Source of the DNA: Streptomyces thermolilacinus SPC6
GTDB lineage: Bacteria > Actinomycetota > Actinomycetes > Streptomycetales > Streptomycetaceae
Assembly: GCF_000478605.2 (NCBI RefSeq)
Contig: NZ_ASHX02000001.1
Coordinates: 1,243,144 to 1,307,143, forward strand
DNA: 64,000 nucleotides
Direction: 5' to 3'
Both the position numbers and the translations under genes were made by a program. This document shows positions 56,352 to 64,000 of the stretch, one piece after another. The notes below the pieces were generated by a model. The model did not search any database and was not told the DNA's origin. It worked only from the letters and a program-made list of their open reading frames with translations. The stretch's first letter is position 1. Each line of letters begins with the position of its first letter.

Positions 56352-57586
56352 CACTCCGCCTCCCGGTAGCGGCCGAAGATCAGCACGGCGTTGTTGCCCG
56401 CGAAGGCGAGCGCGTTGTTCTGGACGACGTTCAGTTCGGCGGGCCGCGCCTCGTTCGGCACGCAGTCCAGGCCGCACTCCGGGTCGGTCTCCCGGTGGTT
56501 GATGGTGGGCGGGATGAAGCCCTCGGTGAGGGCGAGCGCGCAGGCGGCGGAGGCGAGGGCGCTGGCCGCGCCCATGGAGTGGCCGATCATGGACTTGATG
56601 GAGATCGTCGGCGGGGGCGCGGCGAAGACCTGCCGGATGGCCCCGGCCTCGGTCACGTCGTTGGCCCGGGTGCCGGTGCCGTGAGCCGAGATGAAGTCGA
56701 TGTCCTCGGGCTTCACCCCGGCGTTGCGGTGCGCGACCTCCATGCACCGGGCGAGGCTGCCCTGGTCGGGTGCGACCGGGTGGTGGGCGTCGCAGTTCAG
56801 GCCGTACCCGAGCACCTCGGCGTAGACGCGGGCGCCGCGGGCCCGCGCCGATTCGAGGCTCTCCATCAGGAGGATGCCCGCGCCCTCGCCGGTGAGGATG
56901 CCCTTGCGGTCCTTGTCGAACGGCTGGCACACCTCGGGCGCGATGGTGCCGAGCCGGTAGAACCCGGCGAACGTCTTGCGGCACACCGCGTCGGCGCCGC
57001 CGCACAGCGCGACCTCCACCTCGCCGCCGCGGATGGCGTCGAACCCGCTGCCGATGGCGTAGTTCCCGGCCGCGCAGGCGGTGGGGATGGTGAGGGCCTC
57101 GACGTCGGTGAGGCCCAGCTCCCGCACGATGCCGGTGGACAGCCGGCCCGCCTGCGCCCGGCGCACCACGCCGGGCGGCAGCTGCTCGGGGCCTTCCTTG
57201 AGCTGGAGCTCCACGAGGCCGTCCAGGTCGCGGGCCTCCGCGTCGGTGGTCCCGACGGAGACCAGCGCCCGGCGCTGCCGGAGTTCCTCCAGGGACAGGC
57301 CCGCGTCCGCCACCGCCAGGTTGGCGGCGGCGACCGAGAACTGGGTGGCCCGCCCCAGCTCGTCGGGGTCGACGCGCCGGATCCACTCGGCCGGGTCGAA
57401 GTCGTCCACCTCGCACCCGTTGGCGTGCGCGAAACCCGTCGTGTCGAAGGCTGTGATCGGCTTGACCCCGCTGCGTCCGGACCGCAGTCCGTCCAGGAAG
57501 GCCGCGACGCCGAGCCCGATGCTGCTGATGGTGCCGAGCCCGGTGATCACCACTCGGCGCGGCGGCCGCTGGTCGTTGTCGTACAC
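56351..57586 (-). CDS. Beta-ketoacyl-ACP synthase II-type ketosynthase (KS alpha)
   Basis: A 411-residue ketosynthase. Active-site Cys171 in TIPTACAAGNYAIG, His in SAHGTGTRANDVTE and His in KSMIGHSMGAASAL. It catalyses decarboxylative condensation of malonyl-ACP. I chose GTG 57586 for its GGGAG leader and because VVITGLGTISSIG begins soon after. It forms an operon with the ACP (29 bases upstream) and the CLF (overlapping). A minimal type II PKS beside an NRPS with an N-terminal C domain suggests a starter acyl chain, probably polyunsaturated. No dehydratase gene is in the window. Confidence 0.95.
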   Translation of the reverse strand: MYDNDQRPPRRVVITGLGTISSIGLGVAAFLDGLRSGRSGVKPITAFDTTGFAHANGCEVDDFDPAEWIRRVDPDELGRATQFSVAAANLAVADAGLSLEELRQRRALVSVGTTDAEARDLDGLVELQLKEGPEQLPPGVVRRAQAGRLSTGIVRELGLTDVEALTIPTACAAGNYAIGSGFDAIRGGEVEVALCGGADAVCRKTFAGFYRLGTIAPEVCQPFDKDRKGILTGEGAGILLMESLESARARGARVYAEVLGYGLNCDAHHPVAPDQGSLARCMEVAHRNAGVKPEDIDFISAHGTGTRANDVTEAGAIRQVFAAPPPTISIKSMIGHSMGAASALASAACALALTEGFIPPTINHRETDPECGLDCVPNEARPAELNVVQNNALAFAGNNAVLIFGRYREAE

Positions 57587-57615
57587 CTTGCGCTCCCGTC
57601 GTCCGGTGCCGATGC

Positions 57616-57891
57616 CTAGTGGGAGGCCGCCTTGGCCGCCACGGCTTCGTCGACGACGGTGACGACGCCTTCGAGGTTCACCATCCGGGCCAGTTCGGCC
57701 TGGTCGATGTCGATCCCGAAGGCGCGCTCGAGCTGGGAGAGGATCTCGATGGCGCCCATCGAGTCCGCTTCGTGGTCCTCCTTGAAGCGACTGGTGTCGG
57801 TCATCTCGTCCGCGTCGATCTCGAGGATGTCGCAGATGATTTCCTTGATCGTGGCACGGCCTTCGGCGTCCACGCGGTTCGCTGTCGTCAT
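57616..57891 (-). CDS. Acyl carrier protein
   Basis: A 91-residue acidic carrier protein. The phosphopantetheine serine is S44 in HEADSMGAIEIL; the usual DSL is DSM here. First gene of the ACP-KS-CLF operon. SARP-type heptamers end 23 bases upstream of its start. It carries the growing chain for the discrete ketosynthase and presumably delivers it to the first NRPS condensation domain. Confidence 0.95.
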   Translation of the reverse strand: MTTANRVDAEGRATIKEIICDILEIDADEMTDTSRFKEDHEADSMGAIEILSQLERAFGIDIDQAELARMVNLEGVVTVVDEAVAAKAASH

Positions 57892-57913
57892 GCGGACGAT
57901 GCTGACGAACCCC

Positions 57914-57942
57914 CCTGACAGCGGGCTGATGACCGGCTGACA
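57914..57942 (-). promoter_or_regulatory. Candidate SARP operator upstream of ACP-KS-CLF, three heptamers
   Basis: On the plus strand CCTGACA (57914), GCTGATG (57925) and GCTGACA (57936) repeat every 11 bp in the 54-base gap between the LysR and ACP genes. Toward the ACP they read TGTCAGC, CATCAGC and TGTCAGG, followed after 9 bases by CAGCAT as a possible -10. The 15-base word CTGACAGCGGGCTGA is shared exactly with the NRPS operator. Confidence 0.8.
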
Positions 57943-57945
57943 GCC

Positions 57946-58911
57946 TCAAGCGGTCCTGAGGTAGCGGAGCAACTCCGGGAAATCGGCGGGGTTGTCCTTC
58001 ATCCAGGCCCAGTAGCGCGGGATGGTCCTGGCGTACGCGCAGTAGTAGCTGCGGACCGTCTCCACGAGCCGGGCCAGGGTGGCGCGGCCGAAGGAACCGC
58101 TGCGCCAGACCATCACCATCTCGGTGCTCTCCGTGCCGGAGATCGGCACCAGGGACACGTCGCTGGTGGCGCCGGTCGGGGTGGTCAGGGCGGCCGCGTT
58201 GGCGTCCCGTACCCAGTTCATCGCCTCGTGGTGGCCGTCCGCGTAGTGCAGCACCTCCGGTTTCGTGCGCGGGAACCGGGTGAACAGCAGCTTCTCGATG
58301 GGGTGGAACCAGTGGTCCTGGGCGTAGCGGACCCAGTTGAGGGAGGCGAGGTGGCAGGCCTCCAGGGCCGGCTCGGCGGACAGCGGGTGGCCCTGGGGCA
58401 CGGCGAGCCAGACCGGTTCGCGCGCGATGACGGCGGTGTCGAGGGCCGGTTCGCCCCGGTCGCCGGGCTCGACGAGCGACATGCACGGCACGAGCGCCGC
58501 GCTGAGCCAGCCGCGGCGCACCGCGTCCACGGCGGCGCTGGGGCTGAGCGTCTCGGTCTGCACCTCCGTGCGGGGCAGCGAGGACTGGAGGGCGCTGTGC
58601 AGGGACGGCGGCGTCCATTCCGAATTCCCGAACCGGAAGACTTTGGTGGCATGGGCCGCCGCCTCGACGACGACCATGTCGGCACGCTGGACCAGTTCGG
58701 TGAGCATCGGGATGAGCCGCTCACCCAGCGAGGTGGGTACGACACCGGAGGAAGATCTGACGAAAAGCCGGCCGCCCACCGCATCTTCTATGCGTTTCAG
58801 CTGTGCGGTAAGGCTGGATTGCGGAACACTTAATTCCGACGCCGCCTTGGAGATGCTCCCGACCTGATCTATGACGGTCACAATTCTGGCATGGCGTAAC
58901 TCTATGTTCAC
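57946..58911 (-). CDS. LysR-type transcriptional regulator with two TTA codons
   Basis: A 321-residue regulator. Residues 1-60 form the LysR winged helix (VGSISKAASELSVPQSSLTAQLKRIE); the rest is the periplasmic-binding-like effector domain. I chose GTG 58911 (G5 run upstream), where the helix-turn-helix homology begins. Codons 5 and 27 are TTA, rare in Streptomyces and read by the bldA tRNA, so translation is probably tied to development. It sits between the SARP gene and the PKS operon on the same strand, a likely pathway-level regulator. Effector unknown. Confidence 0.93.
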   Translation of the reverse strand: MNIELRHARIVTVIDQVGSISKAASELSVPQSSLTAQLKRIEDAVGGRLFVRSSSGVVPTSLGERLIPMLTELVQRADMVVVEAAAHATKVFRFGNSEWTPPSLHSALQSSLPRTEVQTETLSPSAAVDAVRRGWLSAALVPCMSLVEPGDRGEPALDTAVIAREPVWLAVPQGHPLSAEPALEACHLASLNWVRYAQDHWFHPIEKLLFTRFPRTKPEVLHYADGHHEAMNWVRDANAAALTTPTGATSDVSLVPISGTESTEMVMVWRSGSFGRATLARLVETVRSYYCAYARTIPRYWAWMKDNPADFPELLRYLRTA

Positions 58912-59097
58912 AACGCCCCCGCGGCACTGATGCCCAACATGTGAAATCCTGGCATGAAACTTCCAAGATGATTCACACGCTAACAGGGCGCCCGGATGGC
59001 GTCCACCGCCTTCGCCACGCACAGTTCACAGGGCCTGCCCCGAATAATGTCGCGTGAACACCTATCGCACGGAACAGGCCCTTGGGCGGGGATCGTC

Positions 59098-59889
59098 CTA
59101 TTGTCCCGCGTGCAGCAGCGCCTGGCGCGGCTCCCCCAGGACGTCGTCCTGCGTCAGGATCGCCTGGTACGCGCGGTGCAGTCCGCGCCCCGGCTCGAGG
59201 CCGAGGTCGTCGGCCAGCCGGCGGCGCGCGCCGTGGAAGACCTCCAGGGCCTCCGCCTGCCGGCCGTCCCGGTAGAGCGCCAGCATCAGCAGTTCGCTGA
59301 GCCGCTCGCGCCCGGAGTGCTCAAGGGCCAGCTGCCGCAGCTCGGCCAGGGGGACGCGCTCCGCGTCGATCCGCAGCCTGACCGCCGTCAGGTCCTCGTA
59401 CGCGGTGATCCGGCGCTCCTCCAGGCAGGCCGCCTGGACACGGCACCGCAGACCGTCGCATGTGTCGAGGAGCGCGGGCCCGCGCCAGAGCATGAGCGCC
59501 TCTTCGAGCCGCGCCATGGCCTCGACCGGATTGTGCCGGGCGAGCGCGGCGCCCGTGTCGGCCAGCTCGACAAACCTGTGCGCGTCCACAGCATTGGGCG
59601 GAATGTCGAGTACGTAACCGCTGCCCACCGTTCGCACGAGCGAGTCGCCGTCCAGGCCCGACACCATCTTCAGGAATTTGCGCAGCCGCCCGACGTTGGC
59701 CTGGAGTGCGTTGCGCGCATTGGCCATCGAACGGTCCGCCCACAGCTCGTCCACGATCTGGTCGAAGAGGACCGGCGCCCCGGGCGAGAGCGACAGCAGC
59801 GTCAATACGACGCTCGCCCGTTTCGACACCATCGTGTACTGCTCGCGTCCTCGCTTCAGGTAAAGCGGTCCCAGCAGGTTGATCTCCAC
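59098..59889 (-). CDS. SARP-family transcriptional activator
   Basis: A 263-residue Streptomyces antibiotic regulatory protein: an OmpR-type winged helix (residues about 1-95; EINLLGPLYL, LFDQIVDELW, NALQANVGRLRKFL, SGYVLDI) followed by a bacterial transcriptional activation domain (about 100-245; CRVQAACLEERRITAYEDL, ALYRDGRQAEALEVFHGARR). I chose GTG 59889, which gives the usual short M-E-I start and has a G5 run 10 bases upstream; ATG 59904 is the alternative. SARPs bind 7-bp direct repeats at 11-bp spacing, as found upstream of four units in this cluster, so it is the best candidate for their activator. Confidence 0.95.
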   Translation of the reverse strand: MEINLLGPLYLKRGREQYTMVSKRASVVLTLLSLSPGAPVLFDQIVDELWADRSMANARNALQANVGRLRKFLKMVSGLDGDSLVRTVGSGYVLDIPPNAVDAHRFVELADTGAALARHNPVEAMARLEEALMLWRGPALLDTCDGLRCRVQAACLEERRITAYEDLTAVRLRIDAERVPLAELRQLALEHSGRERLSELLMLALYRDGRQAEALEVFHGARRRLADDLGLEPGRGLHRAYQAILTQDDVLGEPRQALLHAGQ

Positions 59890-60059
59890 AGTCCGAACCC
59901 CCATGACTATCGGCAACCGCTGGGAATTCTGCCAGTCATCACCCGGCCGGAGGACATACCATCTCGATGGCGTTCGCGCACCGGAATGGTATGGGGCCAA
60001 GAGGAACGGGCGCCGAACCGGCGGGGGATCCGGTCCGGCGCCCGTCCTCGGACCGGCGG

Positions 60060-62294
60060 CTAGCGGAGGCGAGCCGCCGGGGCGGTCGTGGTGGCCGGCC
60101 GGCCACCACTGGTTCCGGATGCGGCGGCGGCCTGCGCGCGCCGCGTCTTCTTCGAGGGCCACCAGCTGGCGTCACCCAGCAGGATCAGGGCCGAGGGCAG
60201 GATCATGACCCGGATGATGAAGGCGTCCAGCACGACGGCGACCGCGAGGCTGAAGCCGATCTGCTTCATCTCGGCGAGGTGCAGGAACATGAAGCTGCCG
60301 AACACGGTGACCATGACGACGGCCGCGCTGGTCACGACCTTGGCCGACTTCTCGATGCCCTCCATGACCGCCTGACGGGTCGGCATCCCGTTCATCGCCG
60401 CCTCCTTGATGCGGCTGACGACGAAGACCTGGTAGTCCATCGACAGGCCGAAGAGGATCACGAAGAGGAACAGCGGCACCCGCGAGCCGATGGCGCTCGT
60501 GGCGCTCTCGTCGAACCCGAAGACGGTCGAGGCCAGGCCCCACTGGAAGAAGACGACCACCAGGCCGAAGGCCGCGCCGACCGACAGCAGGTTGAGCAGG
60601 ACGCCCACCAGGCCGATGACCACCGAGCCGAAGACCACCACGGTCATCAGGAAGGTCAGCAGCAGCAGGAACCCGACGACGACCGGCAGCTTGTCGTCCT
60701 GGTGCGCCAGGTAGTCGACATCGACCGCGACCGGCCCGTCCACGCCGTACTCGGCGCCCTGCACCTTGCCGAGCGTGGCCGGCAGGTAGTCCTGGCGCAG
60801 GTTCTCCAGGGAACCGGTCGCCTCGGGGGAGCTGAGGCGGTGCGGCACGGCCAGGGTCATCACGCTGACCCGCCCGTCCTCGGACGTCTGCACGGCCGGC
60901 GGGTTCTTGGAGAACATCGGGTCCGCCTTGGCCCGCTGGGCGAGCGCGTCCAGGGCCGTGGCGACCTCGGCCCGCCGGTCGCCGTCGGCGCGGACGACGA
61001 CCCAGTGCTCCGAACGGCGGTCCGGGAAGGCGTCGTTGAGCTTGTCGTACGTCTGCATCTCCGGGATCTCCCGGGAGTGCGTGTCCTTGTTCAGCACGCG
61101 CAGCTCCATGCCGAGCGCGGGGAGCGCCATGCCCACCATGACCAGCGCGGACAGGACCAGGGTGGCCACCGGGCGCTTGCGTGCCGGGTTCAGCAGGGCG
61201 GTGAAGATCCGGCCGGTGCGCTCCGGATGGCGCTGGCGCAGCCGCTTGCCGCGTTCCGCGGCGCGGGCGGCGCGGCGGTCGGTGCGCCGCCCGATCTTGA
61301 CCAGCAGGCCGGGCAGGACGGTCACCGAGCTCACCATCGCGACGAAGACGACGAGGATGGTCGCGGTGGCCAGCGAGGAGAAGATGATGTCGGTGGCCAG
61401 GAACAGGGTGGCGCTGGAGACGATCACCGCGAGGCCGGAGACGACGATGGCGCGTCCGGCGGTCGCCGCGGCGATGCCGACCAGGGCCTCCGGGCTGAGG
61501 CTGCCGGCCGCCTGCTCCCGCTCCTCGCGTTCACGCTTGAGGTAGAAGAGCGTGTAGTCGACGCCGACCGCCATGCCGATGAGCAGGATGACGTTCATGC
61601 CGACGCCCGCGTCGGGGATCAGGTGCGAGACCACCATGGACAGGCCGACCGCGGCGGCGATCGAGGAGACCGCCAGCAGCAGCGGGACGCCGACCATCAC
61701 GAGCGAGCCGAACACGATCAGCAGGGTGAGCAGGGTGATCGGGAAGGTGATCATCTCGGTCTTGGCGAGGTCGTCGCCGCGCTGCTTGTTGAGGCCCTTG
61801 CTGACCGATGCGTCACCGGTCTCCTCGACGATCAGGTCGGGGTTGGCCTTCTGCACGGCGGTCGTCTGCTCGCGCAGCGGGTCGACGTGCTTCATCGCCT
61901 CGCGCTTGGGGCCCTTCATGGTCACTTCGACCATGAGCATCCGGCCGTTCTCGGAGAGGACCGGCTCGTCGACCTCCAGGACCTCGGGCAGCCCCTTCAT
62001 CCGGCCGCCGAGGTCCTGGGCCGCCGCGCGGGCCTTCGCCTCGTCCAGCTCGCCGGACCTGGCACTGAACATGATCTGCTCGGTCGGCTTGCGCTCCAGG
62101 CCCGCCTCGGTCGCGATGGCCTCGGCGCGGCCGGACTCGCCCACCCGGTAGTCCTTGGCGACCGCGCTGTTGGTGCCGACCGAGATGCCCACGGCGAGGC
62201 ACAGGAGCACGAACGCGAACCACGCGGCGATCGCACGCCCCGGGTTCAGGGCGCTCCAGCTCGCCACCCTCACGGTGATCGGCTGCTTCTTCAC
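60060..62294 (-). CDS. MMPL/RND-superfamily exporter
   Basis: A 744-residue membrane protein with 12 predicted helices in two repeats. Each repeat starts with one helix and a large external loop, then five helices, including GMAVGVDYTLFYLKRERE in the first and LFGLSMDYQVFVVSRIKE in the second. These Asp-Tyr motifs are proton-relay signatures of MMPL transporters. I chose GTG 62294 (AAGGAG 9-14 bases upstream). It probably exports the lipopeptide or confers self-resistance. It has its own promoter and lies just upstream of the SARP gene on the same strand. Confidence 0.95.
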   Translation of the reverse strand: MKKQPITVRVASWSALNPGRAIAAWFAFVLLCLAVGISVGTNSAVAKDYRVGESGRAEAIATEAGLERKPTEQIMFSARSGELDEAKARAAAQDLGGRMKGLPEVLEVDEPVLSENGRMLMVEVTMKGPKREAMKHVDPLREQTTAVQKANPDLIVEETGDASVSKGLNKQRGDDLAKTEMITFPITLLTLLIVFGSLVMVGVPLLLAVSSIAAAVGLSMVVSHLIPDAGVGMNVILLIGMAVGVDYTLFYLKREREEREQAAGSLSPEALVGIAAATAGRAIVVSGLAVIVSSATLFLATDIIFSSLATATILVVFVAMVSSVTVLPGLLVKIGRRTDRRAARAAERGKRLRQRHPERTGRIFTALLNPARKRPVATLVLSALVMVGMALPALGMELRVLNKDTHSREIPEMQTYDKLNDAFPDRRSEHWVVVRADGDRRAEVATALDALAQRAKADPMFSKNPPAVQTSEDGRVSVMTLAVPHRLSSPEATGSLENLRQDYLPATLGKVQGAEYGVDGPVAVDVDYLAHQDDKLPVVVGFLLLLTFLMTVVVFGSVVIGLVGVLLNLLSVGAAFGLVVVFFQWGLASTVFGFDESATSAIGSRVPLFLFVILFGLSMDYQVFVVSRIKEAAMNGMPTRQAVMEGIEKSAKVVTSAAVVMVTVFGSFMFLHLAEMKQIGFSLAVAVVLDAFIIRVMILPSALILLGDASWWPSKKTRRAQAAAASGTSGGRPATTTAPAARLR

Positions 62295-62343
62295 TGTCCC
62301 AGCTCCTTCAGGATCGTCATCACCGCCCAACGGGTGTAAGTCA

Positions 62344-62373
62344 ACGATGACAGGTGATGGTGAGATGCGTCAA
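62344..62373 (-). promoter_or_regulatory. Promoter for the MMPL exporter
   Basis: On the minus strand TTGACG (62368-62373) and CATCGT (62344-62349) are separated by 18 bp, a good vegetative-type promoter, about 50 bases before the GTG start. It is preceded by a terminator at 62460-62495, so the exporter is a separate unit from the sbnAB-like genes. Confidence 0.55.
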
Positions 62374-62459
62374 CCGTAAGACCGGGAGGTGGCCGGATCG
62401 GCGCCCGTTCGGGCGCGGCCGCGCCCGGCGAAGCCCCGGTCGCCCGGCGGGCACAACGA

Positions 62460-62495
62460 CACGGCTCCCGTCACCAGGGGGCGACGGGAGCCGTG
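62460..62495. terminator. Terminator after the SbnA-like gene
   Basis: A perfect 13-bp inverted repeat (62460-62472 with 62483-62495) with a 10-base loop, 21 bases past the stop codon of the cysteine-synthase-like gene on the minus strand. Confidence 0.8.
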
Positions 62496-62516
62496 CTGAC
62501 CTGCGAGGAGAGGTCG

Positions 62517-63503
62517 TCAGCTGGACCGGAGCGCGTCCCGGTCCAGTGCGTGGGCGCCATAGATCTCACTGACCCAGTTGGTCTGGTACACCGAGTCCAG
62601 ATACCGCTCCCCCAGGTCCGGCGAGATCGCCACCGCCGTGGTCCGCCCGTCCGGACGGTGCTCGGCCAGCCAGCCCGCGGCCCCCGCGACGACCGTCCCC
62701 GTGGAGCCGCCGAACAGGAAGCCGACCGTCGCCAGCCGGTGCGCGACCCGGATCGCCTCCACCTCCGGCACGTGCACCACGTCGTCCACGAACGACTCGT
62801 CGAGCAGTTGCGGTCGCACACCGGCCCCAAGGCCCGGGATCATCCGCAGCCCCGGCGGCCCGCCGAAGGTGACGGAGCCGACCGAGTCGACGGCCACCAC
62901 CGTCACCGGGCGGCCGGACTCCTTGAAGTAGCGCGCGCAGCCCATCAGCGTGCCCGTCGTGCCCGCGCCGACGAACAGCACGTCGAGATCGGGGAAGTGC
63001 GTCGCGATGGAGGGGGCCGTCGTCCGGTAGTGGGCCAGCCAGTTGTGGGGATTGGCGTGCTGGTTCAGCCACAGGTGGCGGTCGTCGGACGCGCAGAGCT
63101 GGCGTACGTAGTCGAGTCTGGCCCCGAGGAACCCGGTCTCCGGATGGGGCTCGGTGATGATGTGCACCTGGGCGCCCATCGCCTCCATCAGCCGCCGGGT
63201 GACCAGGTTGCAGCGGGTGTCCGTGACGCACAGGAAGCGGTAGCCCTTGTCGGCCGCGATCATGCTCAGGGCGACACCGAGGTTCCCCGACGAGGACTCC
63301 ACAATGACCGAGTTGCCGGTGAGCGCCCCTCTCCTCTCGGCGTCGGCGATCATCGACGCCGCCGCCTTCAGCTTGATGGAGCCGGCGAAGTTGAAGCCCT
63401 CGCACTTCAGGTAGACCGACGTGTCGAGGGTCGGCCGGAGGTCCACGTAGAGATCGTCCACATGGAAGTCCTCCGGCGCGGAGATCACGGTCACTGCGAC
63501 CAC
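62517..63503 (-). CDS. SbnA-like 2,3-diaminopropionate synthase (PLP, cysteine-synthase fold)
   Basis: A 328-residue PLP enzyme of the cysteine-synthase family. The Schiff-base lysine is K44 in FAGSIKLKAA; VESSSGNLGVALSMIA is the phosphate/substrate loop; VGAGTTGTLMG binds the PLP phosphate. The GSIKLK form and its pairing with an ornithine-cyclodeaminase-like gene 7 bases away match SbnA/SbnB. That pair makes L-2,3-diaminopropionate from O-phosphoserine and glutamate (via N-(1-amino-1-carboxy-2-ethyl)-glutamate). The product would be a building block for the NRPS. The alternative, a plain cysteine synthase, is less likely given the partner. Confidence 0.92.
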   Translation of the reverse strand: MVAVTVISAPEDFHVDDLYVDLRPTLDTSVYLKCEGFNFAGSIKLKAAASMIADAERRGALTGNSVIVESSSGNLGVALSMIAADKGYRFLCVTDTRCNLVTRRLMEAMGAQVHIITEPHPETGFLGARLDYVRQLCASDDRHLWLNQHANPHNWLAHYRTTAPSIATHFPDLDVLFVGAGTTGTLMGCARYFKESGRPVTVVAVDSVGSVTFGGPPGLRMIPGLGAGVRPQLLDESFVDDVVHVPEVEAIRVAHRLATVGFLFGGSTGTVVAGAAGWLAEHRPDGRTTAVAISPDLGERYLDSVYQTNWVSEIYGAHALDRDALRSS

Positions 63504-63510
63504 CCCCGTC

Positions 63511-64000
63511 TCAGGTACGGCCGCCGGCCTCGCCGGCGCGCCCGTAGCGGTCGATCTCGTGGAAGAAGCCGTCGACGAAGTGCAGGTCCCCGGCGGCGTG
63601 GATCATGTCGTACACGTACTTGCCGACCGCGAGGTCCAGGACGCCGAGCCCGAACGGCGAGAAGACCACGGGCCGGTCGGCGGGCATCCGGACCTGTCCG
63701 GTCAGCACGTCGTACAGCGTCCCGTCGATGAAGTCCCGGTTGCCCGTGAGCTTTTCGGTCAGGTGCGGGGAGGTGTCCGCCTTCAGGCAGTGCTCGATGT
63801 CGTCGACCACGTTCGCCGAGGCGAGCAGCACCTCGGGCGCGAGGTCGCGCAGCGAGATGTTGAGGACGAGCGGGTTGTGCGCGAACCAGTCCGGGTCGGT
63901 GACGTGCGGGGCCGCGGCGATGGTCGCGAACACCACCAGGTCACTGGAGCGCACCAGGTCCTCGGCGCTCTCGTGCACGGTGATCCGGCCGCCCGCGCCG
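63511..64000 (-). CDS. SbnB-like N-(1-amino-1-carboxy-2-ethyl)glutamate dehydrogenase, partial
   Basis: The C-terminal 163 residues of an ornithine cyclodeaminase/mu-crystallin-family protein; the 5' end lies outside the window. Visible parts are the end of the Rossmann domain (VHESAEDLVRSSDLVVFATIA), NPLVLNISLRDLAPEVL, VVDDIEHCLKA and PVVFSPFGLGVLDLAVGKYVYD. In the Sbn system this NAD enzyme oxidatively releases diaminopropionate from the SbnA product. It lies 7 bases upstream of the SbnA-like gene, clearly one operon. Confidence 0.9.
   Translation of the reverse strand, partial: GAGGRITVHESAEDLVRSSDLVVFATIAAAPHVTDPDWFAHNPLVLNISLRDLAPEVLLASANVVDDIEHCLKADTSPHLTEKLTGNRDFIDGTLYDVLTGQVRMPADRPVVFSPFGLGVLDLAVGKYVYDMIHAAGDLHFVDGFFHEIDRYGRAGEAGGRT

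Overview
The window is very GC-rich, almost fully coding, uses GTG and TTG starts freely, and carries SARP, LysR and MocR regulators, modular NRPS/PKS genes and TTA codons in a regulator. This points to a Streptomyces-type actinomycete. Most of it is natural-product biosynthesis. I read two neighbouring but distinct gene clusters, separated by a primary-metabolism or secreted-enzyme interlude.

Left cluster (1 to about 25.2 kb). A minus-strand NRPS (A-T-C, cut by the window edge) is preceded by a serine hydrolase of the beta-lactamase/PBP fold. Next come a decayed type II thioesterase, a GNAT acetyltransferase, a thiolase and an MFS exporter. The core is a megasynthase at about 9.97-22.19 kb. 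It has an N-terminal formyltransferase domain, half a condensation domain, a glycine-type adenylation domain with an embedded N-methyltransferase, a carrier domain, a fully reducing PKS module (KS-AT-DH-ER-KR-ACP) and a terminal thioester reductase. It is interrupted by an apparent one-base frameshift in a C6 run. An uncharacterised 447-aa protein and two alpha/beta hydrolases follow in the same operon, closed by a 17-bp hairpin. The inferred product is a small N-formyl-N-methyl amino aldehyde or alcohol.

Interlude (25.2-29.5 kb). A secreted pectate lyase lies downstream of a LacI-type palindrome. A DUF4246 protein follows.

Right cluster (29.6-64.0 kb, continuing past the edge). A three-module NRPS (C-A-T-E, C-A-T, C-degenerate A-T-TE) is transcribed with an ABC-2 permease, a P450 and a TauD-type oxygenase. 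A discrete ketosynthase/chain-length-factor pair, an ACP, a ketoreductase-type SDR and an HCCA-isomerase-like protein probably make a lipid starter. SbnA/SbnB homologues supply 2,3-diaminopropionate. DAHP synthase, TrpE, TrpG, TrpD and TrpC supply anthranilate or tryptophan, beside a MocR regulator. An FkbM methyltransferase, an intact type II thioesterase, an MMPL exporter, a SARP and a LysR regulator complete it.

The main regulatory observation is a set of heptamer repeats with 11-bp spacing, the classical SARP operator geometry. They lie upstream of four transcription units: the NRPS, ACP-KS-CLF, FkbM and type II thioesterase. A second repeat pair, 24 bp apart, is shared by the DAHP synthase/trpE and MocR/trpD divergent promoters and is a candidate MocR operator. 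The third NRPS adenylation domain has lost its core motifs, so the third residue must be loaded some other way or that module is silent.
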